Part shown: in pieces, positions 1 through 7,443 of the stretch | How the letters are laid out: every line of letters begins with the position of its first letter | How positions within the stretch are numbered: position 1 is the stretch's first letter | Source of the DNA: Lachnospiraceae bacterium | GTDB taxonomy: Bacteria; Bacillota; Clostridia; Lachnospirales; Lachnospiraceae | Reading direction: 5' to 3' | DNA length: 38,317 nt | Assembly: GCA_017889125.1 (NCBI GenBank) | Contig: JAGHER010000050.1 | Location: 1-38,317, forward strand | Notes under the pieces: model-generated | Told to the model about the DNA's origin: nothing | Seen by the model: only the letters and a program-made list of their open reading frames with translations | Database searches by the model: none | Made by a program: the position numbers and the translations under genes

Positions 1-15
1 CGTTTTGTTTTGCAT
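1..15 (-). CDS. Possible start of a gene running off the left edge
   Basis: Five codons (MQNKT) are open from an ATG at 15-13 on the minus strand to the window edge. The gene would follow marR on the same strand and its start lies just after the second MarR operator copy (23-36). MarR genes of this type are often followed by multidrug ABC transporter genes, but too little is present to identify it. The ribosome site before it is weak (AGGAAA), so the start is uncertain. Confidence 0.2.
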
Positions 16-22
16 GCCGTCG

Positions 23-36
23 CTTAGTTTCCTAAG
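23..36. promoter_or_regulatory. Palindromic operator, copy 1 (probable MarR site)
   Basis: CTTAG-TTTC-CTAAG, a 5-bp inverted repeat, is identical over 16 bp (extending to position 38) to the copy at 556-571 that overlaps the marR promoter. It lies between marR and the next minus-strand gene, so the regulator probably also controls that gene. Seen: the repeat. Inferred: the binding protein. Confidence 0.6.
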
Positions 37-101
37 TATTTGCCCAATAAGAATGGATAACTTGCCGCTGCATTTTCCTGAATCCTCCTCAGGCAAAATG
101 C

Positions 102-530
102 TTAATCCGCCAGGTTATCCATCATCTTCTCAATCACCCCAAAGAAAATATCCAGATCCTCCTCCGATATCCCTCTGGTCAGCGTCTCCTCTAAGTCCGT
201 AAGGTCCTCCACCACCTGCTGCCGGTACTGCAGTGCCTTCTCCGTAAGAACGATCCGTTTCAGCCGGTTGTCATAAGGCACGGTCTCCCGCAGAATCAGT
301 CCGTTTTTCTCCATCTGCTTCAGCAGCTCTGTGGCTGTGGAGGGGCGGATGCTGTACTCCTCCTCAATATCCTTCTGAAACACATCCTGCGTCTGAGCCA
401 AAAGAAAATGAAGGGTCCTTCCCTGAGAACCGCTGAACTCCTTCCGCGAGGACAGCATGTCAAGCCTGCGGCGCAGCTTGTTGGAAAGCTTGCTCACGTA
501 GCGTGCAGCACTTCGCGTCAGAGATGTCAT
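102..530 (-). CDS. MarR-family transcriptional regulator
   Basis: This 142-residue protein has the MarR layout: an N-terminal dimerisation helix, a winged helix-turn-helix in the middle (around SIRPSTATELLKQMEKNGLI) followed by the wing DNRLKRIVLTEKA, and a C-terminal helix returning to the dimer interface. Length matches the family (about 140-150 residues). The ATG at 530 is preceded by GGGAGGGAAAGGAC, a strong ribosome site. Its promoter carries a palindromic operator and the same operator recurs 66 bp past its stop, so it is probably an autorepressor that also controls the next gene to the left. MarR proteins usually respond to small phenolic or toxic ligands; the ligand here cannot be read from the sequence. 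Confidence 0.93.
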   Translation of the reverse strand: MTSLTRSAARYVSKLSNKLRRRLDMLSSRKEFSGSQGRTLHFLLAQTQDVFQKDIEEEYSIRPSTATELLKQMEKNGLILRETVPYDNRLKRIVLTEKALQYRQQVVEDLTDLEETLTRGISEEDLDIFFGVIEKMMDNLAD

Positions 531-555
531 GTCCTTTCCCTCCCTTCTCCCATAT

Positions 556-600
556 CTTAGTTTCCTAAGTAATTCTACAGCGAAAAATCAGCTCTGTCAA
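556..600 (-). promoter_or_regulatory. marR promoter with overlapping operator copy 2
   Basis: On the minus strand TTGACA (600-595), a 17-bp spacer and TAGAAT (577-572) form a near-consensus sigma-A promoter. The palindrome CTTAG-TTTC-CTAAG at 556-569 follows the -10 box immediately and covers the expected transcription start. A repressor bound there would block initiation. Confidence 0.8.
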
Positions 601-601
601 G

Positions 602-636
602 CAAAAAAAGACAGCTTTCAAAATAACTGAAAGCTG
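602..636 (-). terminator. Rho-independent terminator after tRNA-Lys
   Basis: A 9-bp perfect stem (612-620 paired with 628-636) is followed on the minus strand by a run of T residues (609-602). It closes the tRNA transcript 12 bases past the tRNA 3' end. Confidence 0.85.
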
Positions 637-647
637 CCGCATCTTCG

Positions 648-720
648 TGCGCCTTCAGGGACTCGAACCCTGGACAAATAGATTAAGAGTCTACTGCTCT
701 ACCAACTGAGCTAAAGGCGC
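648..720 (-). tRNA. tRNA-Lys (anticodon CTT)
   Basis: The minus strand folds as a tRNA cloverleaf: 7-bp acceptor stem GCGCCTT/AAGGCGC, D arm GCTC-AGTTGGTA-GAGC, anticodon stem GTAGA/TCTAT around loop CTCTTAA (anticodon CTT, lysine), and T arm CAGGG-TTCGAGT-CCCTG. The discriminator base is A at 648. CCA is not encoded, so it must be added after transcription. It has its own promoter and terminator, so it is a single-gene transcript. Confidence 0.96.
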
Positions 721-743
721 TTGTTCTCATCGGAACGGTATTT

Positions 744-772
744 ATTCTACCGCATCCCAGAGAAAAAATCAA
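744..772 (-). promoter_or_regulatory. Promoter of tRNA-Lys
   Basis: TTGATT (772-767), a 17-bp spacer and TAGAAT (749-744) on the minus strand place transcription start about 17 bases before the tRNA 5' end at 720. The rest of 773-980 holds only the thioredoxin 3' hairpin; no gene is seen there. Confidence 0.75.
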
Positions 773-912
773 GCCCTTTTTTAAATTTTTTCAAAAATTT
801 TTATTTTTACAAAAATTCCCACAGTTTTGCCGGTAAATCCGCATGGAGACGCGCATCTCTCCTTGCTCCGGGAACCGCAGGGAAACCGCTTTTTCGTTCC
901 GGAAACGCATCA

Positions 913-947
913 GGGCGGCGTTCCCTCCACTTCAGGAACCGCCGCCC
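913..947 (-). terminator. GC-rich hairpin after thioredoxin gene
   Basis: GGGCGGCG plus TTCC at 913-924 pairs with the complementary arm at 935-947, giving a strong stem 34 bp past the trx stop. The downstream T tract on the minus strand is poor (GCGTTTCC), so this may be a weak terminator or an mRNA-stabilising 3' hairpin. Confidence 0.5.
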
Positions 948-980
948 CATACAGAACTCCGTTTCTTAAGCACACTTCTT

Positions 981-1298
981 CTACAGTGCCGAATCCATCA
1001 TCGCGTGAAGCGCGCCCTTAGACTGCAGGCCCACCATCCGCTTAAATTCTGCTCCATCCTTAAACAGGATCAGCGTAGGAATGGACATCACGCCGTAGCG
1101 CTCAGCCACATCGCCGTTCTCATCCACATTAATCTTTCCTACCTTGATGCGGCCATTGTAGCTGTCTGCCGCAGCCTCCACTGCAGGAGCCATCATCTTG
1201 CAGGGGCCGCACCAGTCCGCGTAAAAGTCCACCAGAACCGGCATTCCTGCCTGCAGTACCTCTGCCTCAAAATTTGCACTCGTAAATTTCTCTGCCAT
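981..1298 (-). CDS. trxA: Thioredoxin
   Basis: This 105-residue cytoplasmic thioredoxin reduces protein disulfides using electrons from thioredoxin reductase. The active site WCGPC is at residues 29-33 within [14 protein letters not shown], and the conserved cis-proline occurs in [11 protein letters not shown]. Length is typical for TrxA. The frame is open a further 18 codons upstream, but the ATG at 1298 follows AAAGGAGGAAATACA and matches the family N-terminus ([11 protein letters not shown]), so it is the real start. It lies 22 bp after a 50-residue ORF and downstream of trmB on the same strand, probably one transcript. No thioredoxin reductase gene is visible in the window. Confidence 0.96.
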   Translation of the reverse strand: MAEKFTSANFEAEVLQAGMPVLVDFYADWCGPCKMMAPAVEAAADSYNGRIKVGKINVDENGDVAERYGVMSIPTLILFKDGAEFKRMVGLQSKGALHAMMDSAL

Positions 1299-1320
1299 TG
1301 TATTTCCTCCTTTGATTTCC

Positions 1321-1473
1321 TTAAGCTTCCTTCTTTCCGCCGCTGTCTGCATTGTTCAGCCGACGGTTAACCTCTTCTAATGATTTTTTCCAGCGAAGGA
1401 CCTCTTTATTCAGCTCCGGATTCCCGCTGAATTTCTTCTCCAGGGTGCGCTTTACCTTGCTGCTTATGGCCAT
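1321..1473 (-). CDS. Small 50-residue protein between trmB and trxA
   Basis: A complete ORF starts [15 protein letters not shown] and ends GGKKEA, with the ATG at 1473 preceded by GGCGGAAGG. It is rich in Lys, Glu and Arg and predicted mostly helical, with no membrane segment or cysteine. The stop TAA lies 22 bp before the trxA start and its 3' end overlaps the spurious upstream extension of the trxA frame, which is why it is easily missed. I do not recognise a family. Support: a continuous ORF that fills an otherwise empty 267-bp gap in an operon, with a plausible ribosome site. It could be a chance ORF. Confidence 0.6.
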   Translation of the reverse strand: MAISSKVKRTLEKKFSGNPELNKEVLRWKKSLEEVNRRLNNADSGGKKEA

Positions 1474-1565
1474 CTGCCTTCCGCCTTTCACAGGCTCTTA
1501 CCCTATCCTATGACGATAACCGGTCAGGATTTCCGGCCGCGCGCAGATCCGGCAGGGAAAATGCG

Positions 1566-2222
1566 TTAATCCGCCTTTTCCTTATCCCCCTTCACCGCAG
1601 TCAGCTTGCAGATGGGATTGCCCAGGGCAGAAAACTTCATCTCGTATTCCGTCATCACATTCTCCTGGGCCATGGGCGAGCGGTGCAGATCCCAGGTAAC
1701 CTCAGAAAGCTTCCAGCCGGCGGCCGGAATGGATTCCAGAGAATAGGCAAAAAGCCCCTGATTGTCCGTCTTAAATTCCACCTGCCCCTCGTCAGCCAGA
1801 ATCTGACGGTAAACGTTCATAAATTCCGGCGAGGTCAGACGGCGCTTTGCGTGCCGGTCCTTTGGCCATGGATCCGAAAAATTCAGATAAATCCGTGACA
1901 CCTCTCCCGGTGCAAAGATATCTCCAAGCTGCTTTGCATCAATGCACAAGAACCAGATATTCGGAAGCTCCAGCTGCTCCCGCTTCTCAAGGCCTCTGAG
2001 AAGAACGCTGGAATAGCGCTCAATACCGATAAAATTCCGTTCCGGATGCCGCTGGGCCAGCTCCATGATAAAACGGCCCTTGCCCATGCCCACCTCGATC
2101 TCAATGGGATGATCATTTCCGAAGCGGGCGGCCCATTTTCCCTTCTCCAGCTCCGGCTCCTGTACCACATAGGGGCTTTGGGCGATAGCCTCCTCCGCAC
2201 CGGGTATGTGACGCAGTCTCAT
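1566..2222 (-). CDS. trmB: tRNA (guanine-N7-)-methyltransferase
   Basis: TrmB uses S-adenosylmethionine to methylate N7 of G46 in tRNA. The 218-residue protein has the Rossmann SAM-binding motif EIEVGMGKGRF (residues 41-51), the acidic IGIERY strand end, and the diagnostic NFSDPWPKDRHAKRR (114-127) that holds catalytic and tRNA-binding residues. The frame is open 68 codons further upstream, but that extension passes through a tandem repeat and through the promoter itself; the ATG at 2222, after GGAGGAAATCAACAT, gives the standard MRLRHIPGAEE N-terminus. It heads a probable trmB-small ORF-trxA transcript. Confidence 0.95.
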   Translation of the reverse strand: MRLRHIPGAEEAIAQSPYVVQEPELEKGKWAARFGNDHPIEIEVGMGKGRFIMELAQRHPERNFIGIERYSSVLLRGLEKREQLELPNIWFLCIDAKQLGDIFAPGEVSRIYLNFSDPWPKDRHAKRRLTSPEFMNVYRQILADEGQVEFKTDNQGLFAYSLESIPAAGWKLSEVTWDLHRSPMAQENVMTEYEMKFSALGNPICKLTAVKGDKEKAD

Positions 2223-2275
2223 ATGTTGATTTCCTCCATTCTGTCCTGGATACTTATGTCCAAGGTAACAAATCC

Positions 2276-2304
2276 ATTGTAACATCCCCGGCCCGACTTT
2301 GCAA
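2276..2304 (-). promoter_or_regulatory. Promoter of trmB
   Basis: TTGCAA (2304-2299), a 17-bp spacer and TACAAT (2281-2276) on the minus strand predict a start near 2269, about 47 bases before the trmB ATG. The -35 box abuts the tandem repeat at 2304-2381. Confidence 0.7.
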
Positions 2305-2381
2305 TGCCGCTTTGCGCAGCCGGAATGGATCAGCCGGAATGGATGCCGCTTTGCGCAGCCGTGATGGATCAGCCGTGATGC
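2304..2381. repeat. Two tandem 39-bp repeats with nested sub-repeats
   Basis: Copy 1 (2304-2342) and copy 2 (2343-2381) match except at a few positions, mainly the dinucleotide GA against TG after each GCAGCCG or TCAGCCG. Within each copy the motif CAGCCGNNATG recurs twice about 14 bp apart, so the unit itself grew by an internal duplication. It sits directly upstream of the trmB promoter. No coding role is supported. Confidence 0.85.
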
Positions 2382-2486
2382 ATAGCCGCCGCCCCGCTTC
2401 TGCCCGGCACCTGTGCCGTGTCTCATCTTTCCTCTGATTTTGCAAAAATATCAGCAAAATCTGATGCACAATTTGTCGAAATCCTG

Positions 2487-2492
2487 TATAAT
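2487..2492 (+). promoter_or_regulatory. Candidate -10 box for the DUF4145/SH3b gene
   Basis: A consensus TATAAT lies 60 bp before the ATG at 2553 and is immediately preceded by TG. No good -35 hexamer is at the right distance, so this is a weak call. Confidence 0.4.
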
Positions 2493-2552
2493 AGCAGATA
2501 TGATGATGATTCTATTCCATCTACATAGATGCGATCAAAGGAGGACCTGATT

Positions 2553-3425
2553 ATGGCAGATGCGAACAGCCCCTGGGAGCAGATTCAGCAGGGGGTAAAT
2601 GAAACTGAACGTTTGATCGGACAAAAGCAGTACAACATGGCGATGATTAAGTCCAGGCAGACCCTGGAAGTCATGGTAAAGTGCCTGGCGGAGAAGGCCT
2701 TGATCCTGGACGGCAGCGACCTGCAGGAGATGATCGACCAGCTCTACGAGACCAAGTGGATCAGCAAAACCACCATGGAGCACTACCACCGTATCCGCAT
2801 CCTTGGAAATAAAGCGGTTCACGAGGGCTATGCGAATGCATCCGATGCCAACCAGGCGTACCACATCCTGTCCCAGGAGGTTTACGCTTTTTCGAATGAT
2901 TATAACCCGAGACGGCGGCGGACAGCTTCCACGTCCTCGAACCGGACTTCCGGCCGTTCGTCTGCCCGCAGCACATCTTCCCGCTCCCGGACCGGCTCCT
3001 CAACCGCCCGCAGACGGAAGAAGAAATCCCCGGCGGAGGATATCCTGCGCATCCTGATTCCGATCATATGCGTAGTCCTTTTAATCCTGATCATCCGGGC
3101 CCTGCTCCCCTCAGGAGATACCAAGGAGACGCAGCCCCAGACCACGGCGCCCTCAGAATCCGTAACCATGGAGTCCACGCCTGCCAATGCAGACGCTCTG
3201 GCGCCGGATGATGCCACCCAGGAGAGCCCCCAGCCCCAGGCTGCCGTATACCGCACCACAGCCACGCTGAATGTGCGCACGGAGCCCTCCACCAGTGCTT
3301 CTATCCTGGTACAGCTTCCCCCGGATACGGAGGTCAATGTCACCGGTACCTATGACAGCCAGTGGACAATCATCAATTATGACGGCCAGGACGCCTACGT
3401 GGCTACCGCTTATCTGACCCAGTAG
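2553..3425 (+). CDS. Membrane protein: DUF4145 (HEPN-like) domain plus SH3b domain
   Basis: This 290-residue protein has three parts. Residues 1-117 resemble DUF4145, a HEPN-like helical domain, including the motif RIRILGNKAVHEG (80-92) with the spaced Arg and His typical of HEPN folds. Residues 118-160 are a Ser/Thr/Arg-rich linker ending in a basic patch (RRRKKK). A membrane helix follows at about 166-184. Residues 190-230 are a Pro/Thr/Ser/Gln-rich spacer, and 232-290 form a bacterial SH3 domain (TATLNVRTEPSTSASIL) that usually binds cell wall. The helical domain would be cytoplasmic and SH3b outside. The ATG at 2553 after AAAGGAGG is preferred to an in-frame upstream ATG at 2529. It is monocistronic and its function is unknown. 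Confidence 0.8.
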   Translation: MADANSPWEQIQQGVNETERLIGQKQYNMAMIKSRQTLEVMVKCLAEKALILDGSDLQEMIDQLYETKWISKTTMEHYHRIRILGNKAVHEGYANASDANQAYHILSQEVYAFSNDYNPRRRRTASTSSNRTSGRSSARSTSSRSRTGSSTARRRKKKSPAEDILRILIPIICVVLLILIIRALLPSGDTKETQPQTTAPSESVTMESTPANADALAPDDATQESPQPQAAVYRTTATLNVRTEPSTSASILVQLPPDTEVNVTGTYDSQWTIINYDGQDAYVATAYLTQ

Positions 3426-3434
3426 CACCCCCCT

Positions 3435-3492
3435 CCGGCGGAATATCTGCCTGCGGAACATTTCCCGCAGCAGGTGTTTCGCCGGTTTTTTT
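3435..3492 (+). terminator. Terminator of the DUF4145/SH3b gene
   Basis: CCGGCG (3435-3440) pairs with CGCCGG (3480-3485), an inner stem CTGCGG/CCGCAG nests inside, and seven T residues follow (3486-3492). Confidence 0.8.
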
Positions 3493-3652
3493 ACTTATTT
3501 GATATATTCTTCACATTTTTAATGCACCTCGCCTAATTTTCCCTGTCTTTATGGCGTTTAATTGTAATATTCGTCATGGCTTTTTCGCTTTCGTTTGTAG
3601 TATCATATGAAAGGAATACAAAACTGAAAAAAATGAGAAAAGGAGGACTATT

Positions 3653-3964
3653 GTGGATAAGCTGATTAAAAATATATCCGAAATTGAAGAAGCCGCGTCT
3701 TCCGTCATGGACAGCATGAATGACCGGAAAACCGCCTACGCCGCGGAAATAAAGGAAAAGACGGCCGCCTTCGACCAGCAGCTGGAAGAAGCCACCGCCA
3801 AACAGCTTGACGAGCTGCAGAAACGGATGAAAGCCGAAATGCAGGAAAAACTGGAAAGTCAGAAAGCGGCCGGTCAGAAGGTTCTGGACGAGCTGGAGGA
3901 AATCTACCAGCAAAACCACGCCCAGCTGGCTGCTTCCTGCTTCCAGCAGATGATAAAGGAGTGA
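3653..3964 (+). CDS. V-type ATPase peripheral stalk subunit, G/H-like
   Basis: This 103-residue, highly charged, almost wholly alpha-helical protein (KEKTAAFDQQLEEATAKQLDELQ and onward) matches the small coiled-coil G/H (NtpF-type) stator subunit that pairs with subunit E to hold the V1 head. It starts at GTG (3653) seven bases after AGGAGG. It is the first gene of the V-ATPase operon and its stop lies 4 bp before the next ATG. Family assignment rests on position, length and coiled-coil character, because these subunits are poorly conserved in sequence. Confidence 0.8.
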   Translation: MDKLIKNISEIEEAASSVMDSMNDRKTAYAAEIKEKTAAFDQQLEEATAKQLDELQKRMKAEMQEKLESQKAAGQKVLDELEEIYQQNHAQLAASCFQQMIKE

Positions 3965-3968
3965 GCTT

Positions 3969-5018
3969 ATGGGAAATCTGCTAACCTACGGCGGGCTGAC
4001 CACAAAAACCAAGGCCATGAAAAGCCGGCTGATTTCCGATGAGGGCTTCCGGGAAATGGCGGGTCTGGACTCGGTAACCAGCGCCGTGGACTTTTTAAAG
4101 AGCCTCCCCTCCTATTCCCCGATATTTGGCGGCACCGAATCCGGCGAGCTGCACCGTGGCCAGATCGAGCAGCTGCTTCTCCAGGCCATCTACCACGATT
4201 TCTCCAAGCTGTACCGGTTCTCCAATCTTTCCCAGAGAAAATTTCTGGACCTGTACTTTATGCATTATGAGATCGCTATACTGAAGCGGTGCCTGCGAAG
4301 CATTATGGGGCGTCAGCCTCTGGAGCTGGATTTGTCCCGGTTTGCGGACTTTTTTGCCCGCCACTCCCATGTGGATTTAATCCGGCTGTCCTCATCCCGG
4401 AGCCTGTCGGAATTTACCGCAAATCTGGTCGGCTCTCCTTACTATCCCATGCTGGTCCATCTGAACAATCAGGAGCATATGACGCTTTTTGACTATGAGA
4501 TGAACCTGGATTTAATTTACTTTAAGACCATGTGGAAGGTAAAAAACAAGCACCTGAAAAAGGGAGAGCGTGAAGCCATCTCCCAGTGCTTCGGCGGCAG
4601 GCTGGATATGCTGAATATCCAGTGGATTTACCGAAGCCTGAAATTTTACCACATGGAGCCAGCGCAGATCCTGGCACTGCTGATCCCCATTCAGTACCGC
4701 CTGCGTCCGGAACAGCTTCGCCAGATGGCGGAGGCCGGCAATCTGGAAGAATTTTTCCAGATCCTGGGCACTACCTATTATGGAAACCTTCCCATCACCG
4801 ACGTAAGCACAATGCCTAATCCGGAAAAGCTTTCCCAGGAAATTCTTAAGCGTGCTTACCGGATGACCGCCCAGAAGGATCCATACTCCATAGCTACGGT
4901 TAATTCCTACCTTTATTTTAAGGAAGAGGAAATTCACCGGATTATCAATATTATTGAAAGTATCCGTTACGGCTTAAACCAGGCCCAGATCCTGGCTTCC
5001 GTGATGAATATGACGTAA
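3969..5018 (+). CDS. ntpC: V-type ATPase subunit C (central-stalk collar, V0 d)
   Basis: This 349-residue protein matches the AtpC/NtpC family, the funnel-shaped protein that couples the D-F rotor shaft to the membrane c-ring. Typical features are the N-terminal TKTKAMKSRLISDEGFREMAG and repeated helical bundles with motifs such as YFMHYEIAILKRCLR and DLIYFKTMWK. Length agrees with the family (about 330-350). ATG at 3969 follows AAAGGAGTGAGCTT. It is unusual in lying before subunit I; in the Enterococcus hirae ntp operon I and K come before C. Confidence 0.9.
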   Translation: MGNLLTYGGLTTKTKAMKSRLISDEGFREMAGLDSVTSAVDFLKSLPSYSPIFGGTESGELHRGQIEQLLLQAIYHDFSKLYRFSNLSQRKFLDLYFMHYEIAILKRCLRSIMGRQPLELDLSRFADFFARHSHVDLIRLSSSRSLSEFTANLVGSPYYPMLVHLNNQEHMTLFDYEMNLDLIYFKTMWKVKNKHLKKGEREAISQCFGGRLDMLNIQWIYRSLKFYHMEPAQILALLIPIQYRLRPEQLRQMAEAGNLEEFFQILGTTYYGNLPITDVSTMPNPEKLSQEILKRAYRMTAQKDPYSIATVNSYLYFKEEEIHRIINIIESIRYGLNQAQILASVMNMT

Positions 5019-5033
5019 AGGGGGTAACCTGTT

Positions 5034-6974
5034 GTGATTGAAAAGATGAAATTCCTAAGTCTCACAGCCCCGAAGACGGAATTTGACCGGGTGGTGGACA
5101 CCTACTTATCTAAGTATGAGATCCATCTGGAAAATGCCCTTTCCGAGCTTCGCAGCGTGAAAGACTTAAGGCCCTTTGTGGAGACGAATCCCTACCGGGA
5201 GGAGTGGAAGCTGGCAAACGAGCTGGTCCAGAGCCTTTCGGAAAATGGGGCGGCCGGGCAGGAGCTTGGCCTGGATGAGGCAGTGGACGCCGTTCGTTCC
5301 GTGCGAGAAGCCCTCTCGCAGATAAGCAGCCAGGAAGCTGCGCTTAAGGAGCAGTTAGACAAGCTGACGGACACCTACGAGCAGGTGGCTCCATTCACCC
5401 AGCTGAATTACGATATCTCCAGTATCCTGCATTTCCGGTGCATTAAGTTCCGTTTCGGGCGGATTTCCCTGGAATACTTTGAGAAGTTCCAGTCCTTCGT
5501 CTATGACGCGGTGGACACCATCCTCTTTAAGTGCCGGGAGGATGAGGAGTATGTATGGCTGGTTTATTTCACTCCGGCGCCCTGCGCAGATAAGGTGGAT
5601 GCCATCTACGCTTCCATGCATTTCGAGCGGCTTTTCGTTCCCGATGGCTACGAGGGTACGCCGAAGGAGGCCGCAGATGACCTGCAGAAGCGGATTGCCA
5701 GCTGCAAGGCATCTCTGGAAAAGCTTAACCAGGAGCGGCAGGCCCTCTTAGAGAGCCGCAAGGCCGTGCTTTTGGGCGCGGCCGGACGCTTAAACCGGTA
5801 CACCCGGAATTTTGATGTGCGCAAGCTTGCCGCCTGCACCTGCCACGATGACAATACCTTTTTCATCCTCTGCGGCTGGATGACGGAGCGGGATGCGGCT
5901 GCCTTCCAGCAGGACTCCGAATCCGATAAGGATCTGTTCCTGATTCTGGAGCCGGACCACAATGACATTTTAAGCAAGCCGCCCACAAAGATGCGCAATC
6001 CCGGCATTTTCCGGCCCTTTGAAATGTTTATCAAGATGTACGGCCTTCCGGATTACAATGAGATCGACCCCACCATCCTGGTGGCCCTCACCTACTCCGT
6101 ATTTTTTGGCTTTATGTTCGGCGATGCGGGCCAGGGGCTCTGCCTGCTGATCGGCGGGTTTTTGCTGTACAAGGCAAAGAAGATGAGCCTGGCGGCCATC
6201 GTCAGCTGCTGCGGCTTCTTTTCTACCATATTCGGCTTCCTCTTTGGAAGTATATTCGGCTTTGAGGATATCATTGAGGCCATCTGGCTGCGGCCAGGCC
6301 AGGCCATGACCACCCTTCCCTTTATCGGCAAGCTGAATACCGTATTTGTGGTGGCAGTGGCCCTGGGTATGGGCGTGATCCTCTTGACCATGATATTAAA
6401 TATCATCAACAGCATCCGGGTCCATGATGCGGAGAAGACCTGGTTTGACACAAACGGCGCCGCCGGTCTGGTCTTCTATGGGGCCCTGGCTTCCGTCATC
6501 GTGCTGTTTATGACCGGCCATCCCCTTCCGGCAGGAATCGTGCTGGCTGTGATGTTCGGCATTCCGTTGCTGCTAATGTTCTTTAAGGAGCCGCTGACGG
6601 CCATTGCGGAGAAAAAGGCAGCCGCCATCGAGGGCGGAAAGGGAATGTTTGTAGTGCAAGGCTTTTTCGAGCTCTTTGAAGTCCTGTTAAGCTATTTTTC
6701 CAATACCATTTCCTTCGTCCGTGTGGGCGCCTTCGCCGTAAGCCACGCCGCCATGATGGAGGTGGTGTTGATGTTAGCCGGTTACGAGTCCGGCTCTGCC
6801 TCCAGCGTCAACTGGCTGGTGGTCATCCTTGGAAACCTGTTCGTCTGCGGAATGGAAGGCCTGATCGTCGGCATCCAGGTGCTTCGTCTGGAATACTACG
6901 AGCTCTTCAGCCGCTTCTACCGGGGCACCGGCCGGGCCTTCAAGCCTTACGGCCGCAGCTCTGAAGCAAACTAA
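5034..6974 (+). CDS. ntpI: V-type ATPase subunit I (membrane stator, a-subunit)
   Basis: This 646-residue subunit forms the ion half-channels and anchors the stator stalks. The N-terminal half (about 1-320) is cytoplasmic with long coiled coils (SQEAALKEQLDKLTDTYEQ). The C-terminal half carries about seven membrane helices, beginning near VALTYSVFFGFMFGDAGQG and including the functional segment SYFSNTISFVRVGAFAVSHAAM, whose Arg faces the c-ring carboxylate. Start is GTG at 5034 after a GGGGG Shine-Dalgarno, 15 bp past subunit C. Length fits the family (about 650). Confidence 0.94.
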   Translation: MIEKMKFLSLTAPKTEFDRVVDTYLSKYEIHLENALSELRSVKDLRPFVETNPYREEWKLANELVQSLSENGAAGQELGLDEAVDAVRSVREALSQISSQEAALKEQLDKLTDTYEQVAPFTQLNYDISSILHFRCIKFRFGRISLEYFEKFQSFVYDAVDTILFKCREDEEYVWLVYFTPAPCADKVDAIYASMHFERLFVPDGYEGTPKEAADDLQKRIASCKASLEKLNQERQALLESRKAVLLGAAGRLNRYTRNFDVRKLAACTCHDDNTFFILCGWMTERDAAAFQQDSESDKDLFLILEPDHNDILSKPPTKMRNPGIFRPFEMFIKMYGLPDYNEIDPTILVALTYSVFFGFMFGDAGQGLCLLIGGFLLYKAKKMSLAAIVSCCGFFSTIFGFLFGSIFGFEDIIEAIWLRPGQAMTTLPFIGKLNTVFVVAVALGMGVILLTMILNIINSIRVHDAEKTWFDTNGAAGLVFYGALASVIVLFMTGHPLPAGIVLAVMFGIPLLLMFFKEPLTAIAEKKAAAIEGGKGMFVVQGFFELFEVLLSYFSNTISFVRVGAFAVSHAAMMEVVLMLAGYESGSASSVNWLVVILGNLFVCGMEGLIVGIQVLRLEYYELFSRFYRGTGRAFKPYGRSSEAN

Positions 6975-7007
6975 ATTAATCACTCATATGAAAAGGAGAA
7001 TCTAACC

Positions 7008-7439
7008 ATGACTGTGACTGTTAAAGTATTATTAGCCCTTGCATTGCTTGTAAGCATCCTGATCCCCTTCGGCGCATTTGCCGCCGGTGAAAAGTCCAGA
7101 GGCCGCTATAAGACCGCCCTGGGTGTAAATGCCTTCCTCTTCTTCGGCACCATGTTAGTGTGCTGCGCCCTGTTCTTCTCCGGCAATGCATTCGCTGCAG
7201 AGGAGACGGCTGCAGCAGCCAATTCCTCTGCCGGCATGATCTGCATGGCAGCAGCCCTGTCCACCGGCCTTTCCTGCTTAGGCGGCGGCATCGCCGTATC
7301 CGCAGCAGCCTCCGCTGCTTTGGGAGCCATCAGCGAGGACGGCTCCATCCTTGGTAAATCCCTGATCTTCGTTGGCTTGGCCGAAGGTGTGTGCTTATAC
7401 GGACTGATCATCTCCTTCATGATTATCGGCCGTCTGTAA
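7008..7439 (+). CDS. ntpK: V-type ATPase subunit K (c-ring proteolipid)
   Basis: This 143-residue protein has four membrane helices (about 5-25, 37-58, 78-105, 117-141), two fused c-type hairpins. The ion-carrying glutamate lies in the last helix (FVGLAEGVCLYGLI). The first hairpin lacks a matching carboxylate, as is usual for V-type rings, giving one ion site per four helices. The residue after the glutamate is Gly and the third helix has GGGIAVS where Na+-binding rings carry Gln (GIGQG), which favours H+ over Na+ coupling; that is inference. RBS AAAAGGAGAATCTAACC precedes the ATG. Confidence 0.92.
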   Translation: MTVTVKVLLALALLVSILIPFGAFAAGEKSRGRYKTALGVNAFLFFGTMLVCCALFFSGNAFAAEETAAAANSSAGMICMAAALSTGLSCLGGGIAVSAAASAALGAISEDGSILGKSLIFVGLAEGVCLYGLIISFMIIGRL

Positions 7440-7443
7440 GCCC

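Noticed and set aside
843-1370. Plus-strand ORF of 175 residues opposite thioredoxin
   Set aside because: Antisense shadow of trxA and the small ORF; no ribosome site or domain.
2223-2426. Upstream extension of trmB (68 extra codons)
   Set aside because: It reads through the tandem repeat and past the predicted promoter, has no family similarity, and the ATG at 2222 has a good ribosome site.
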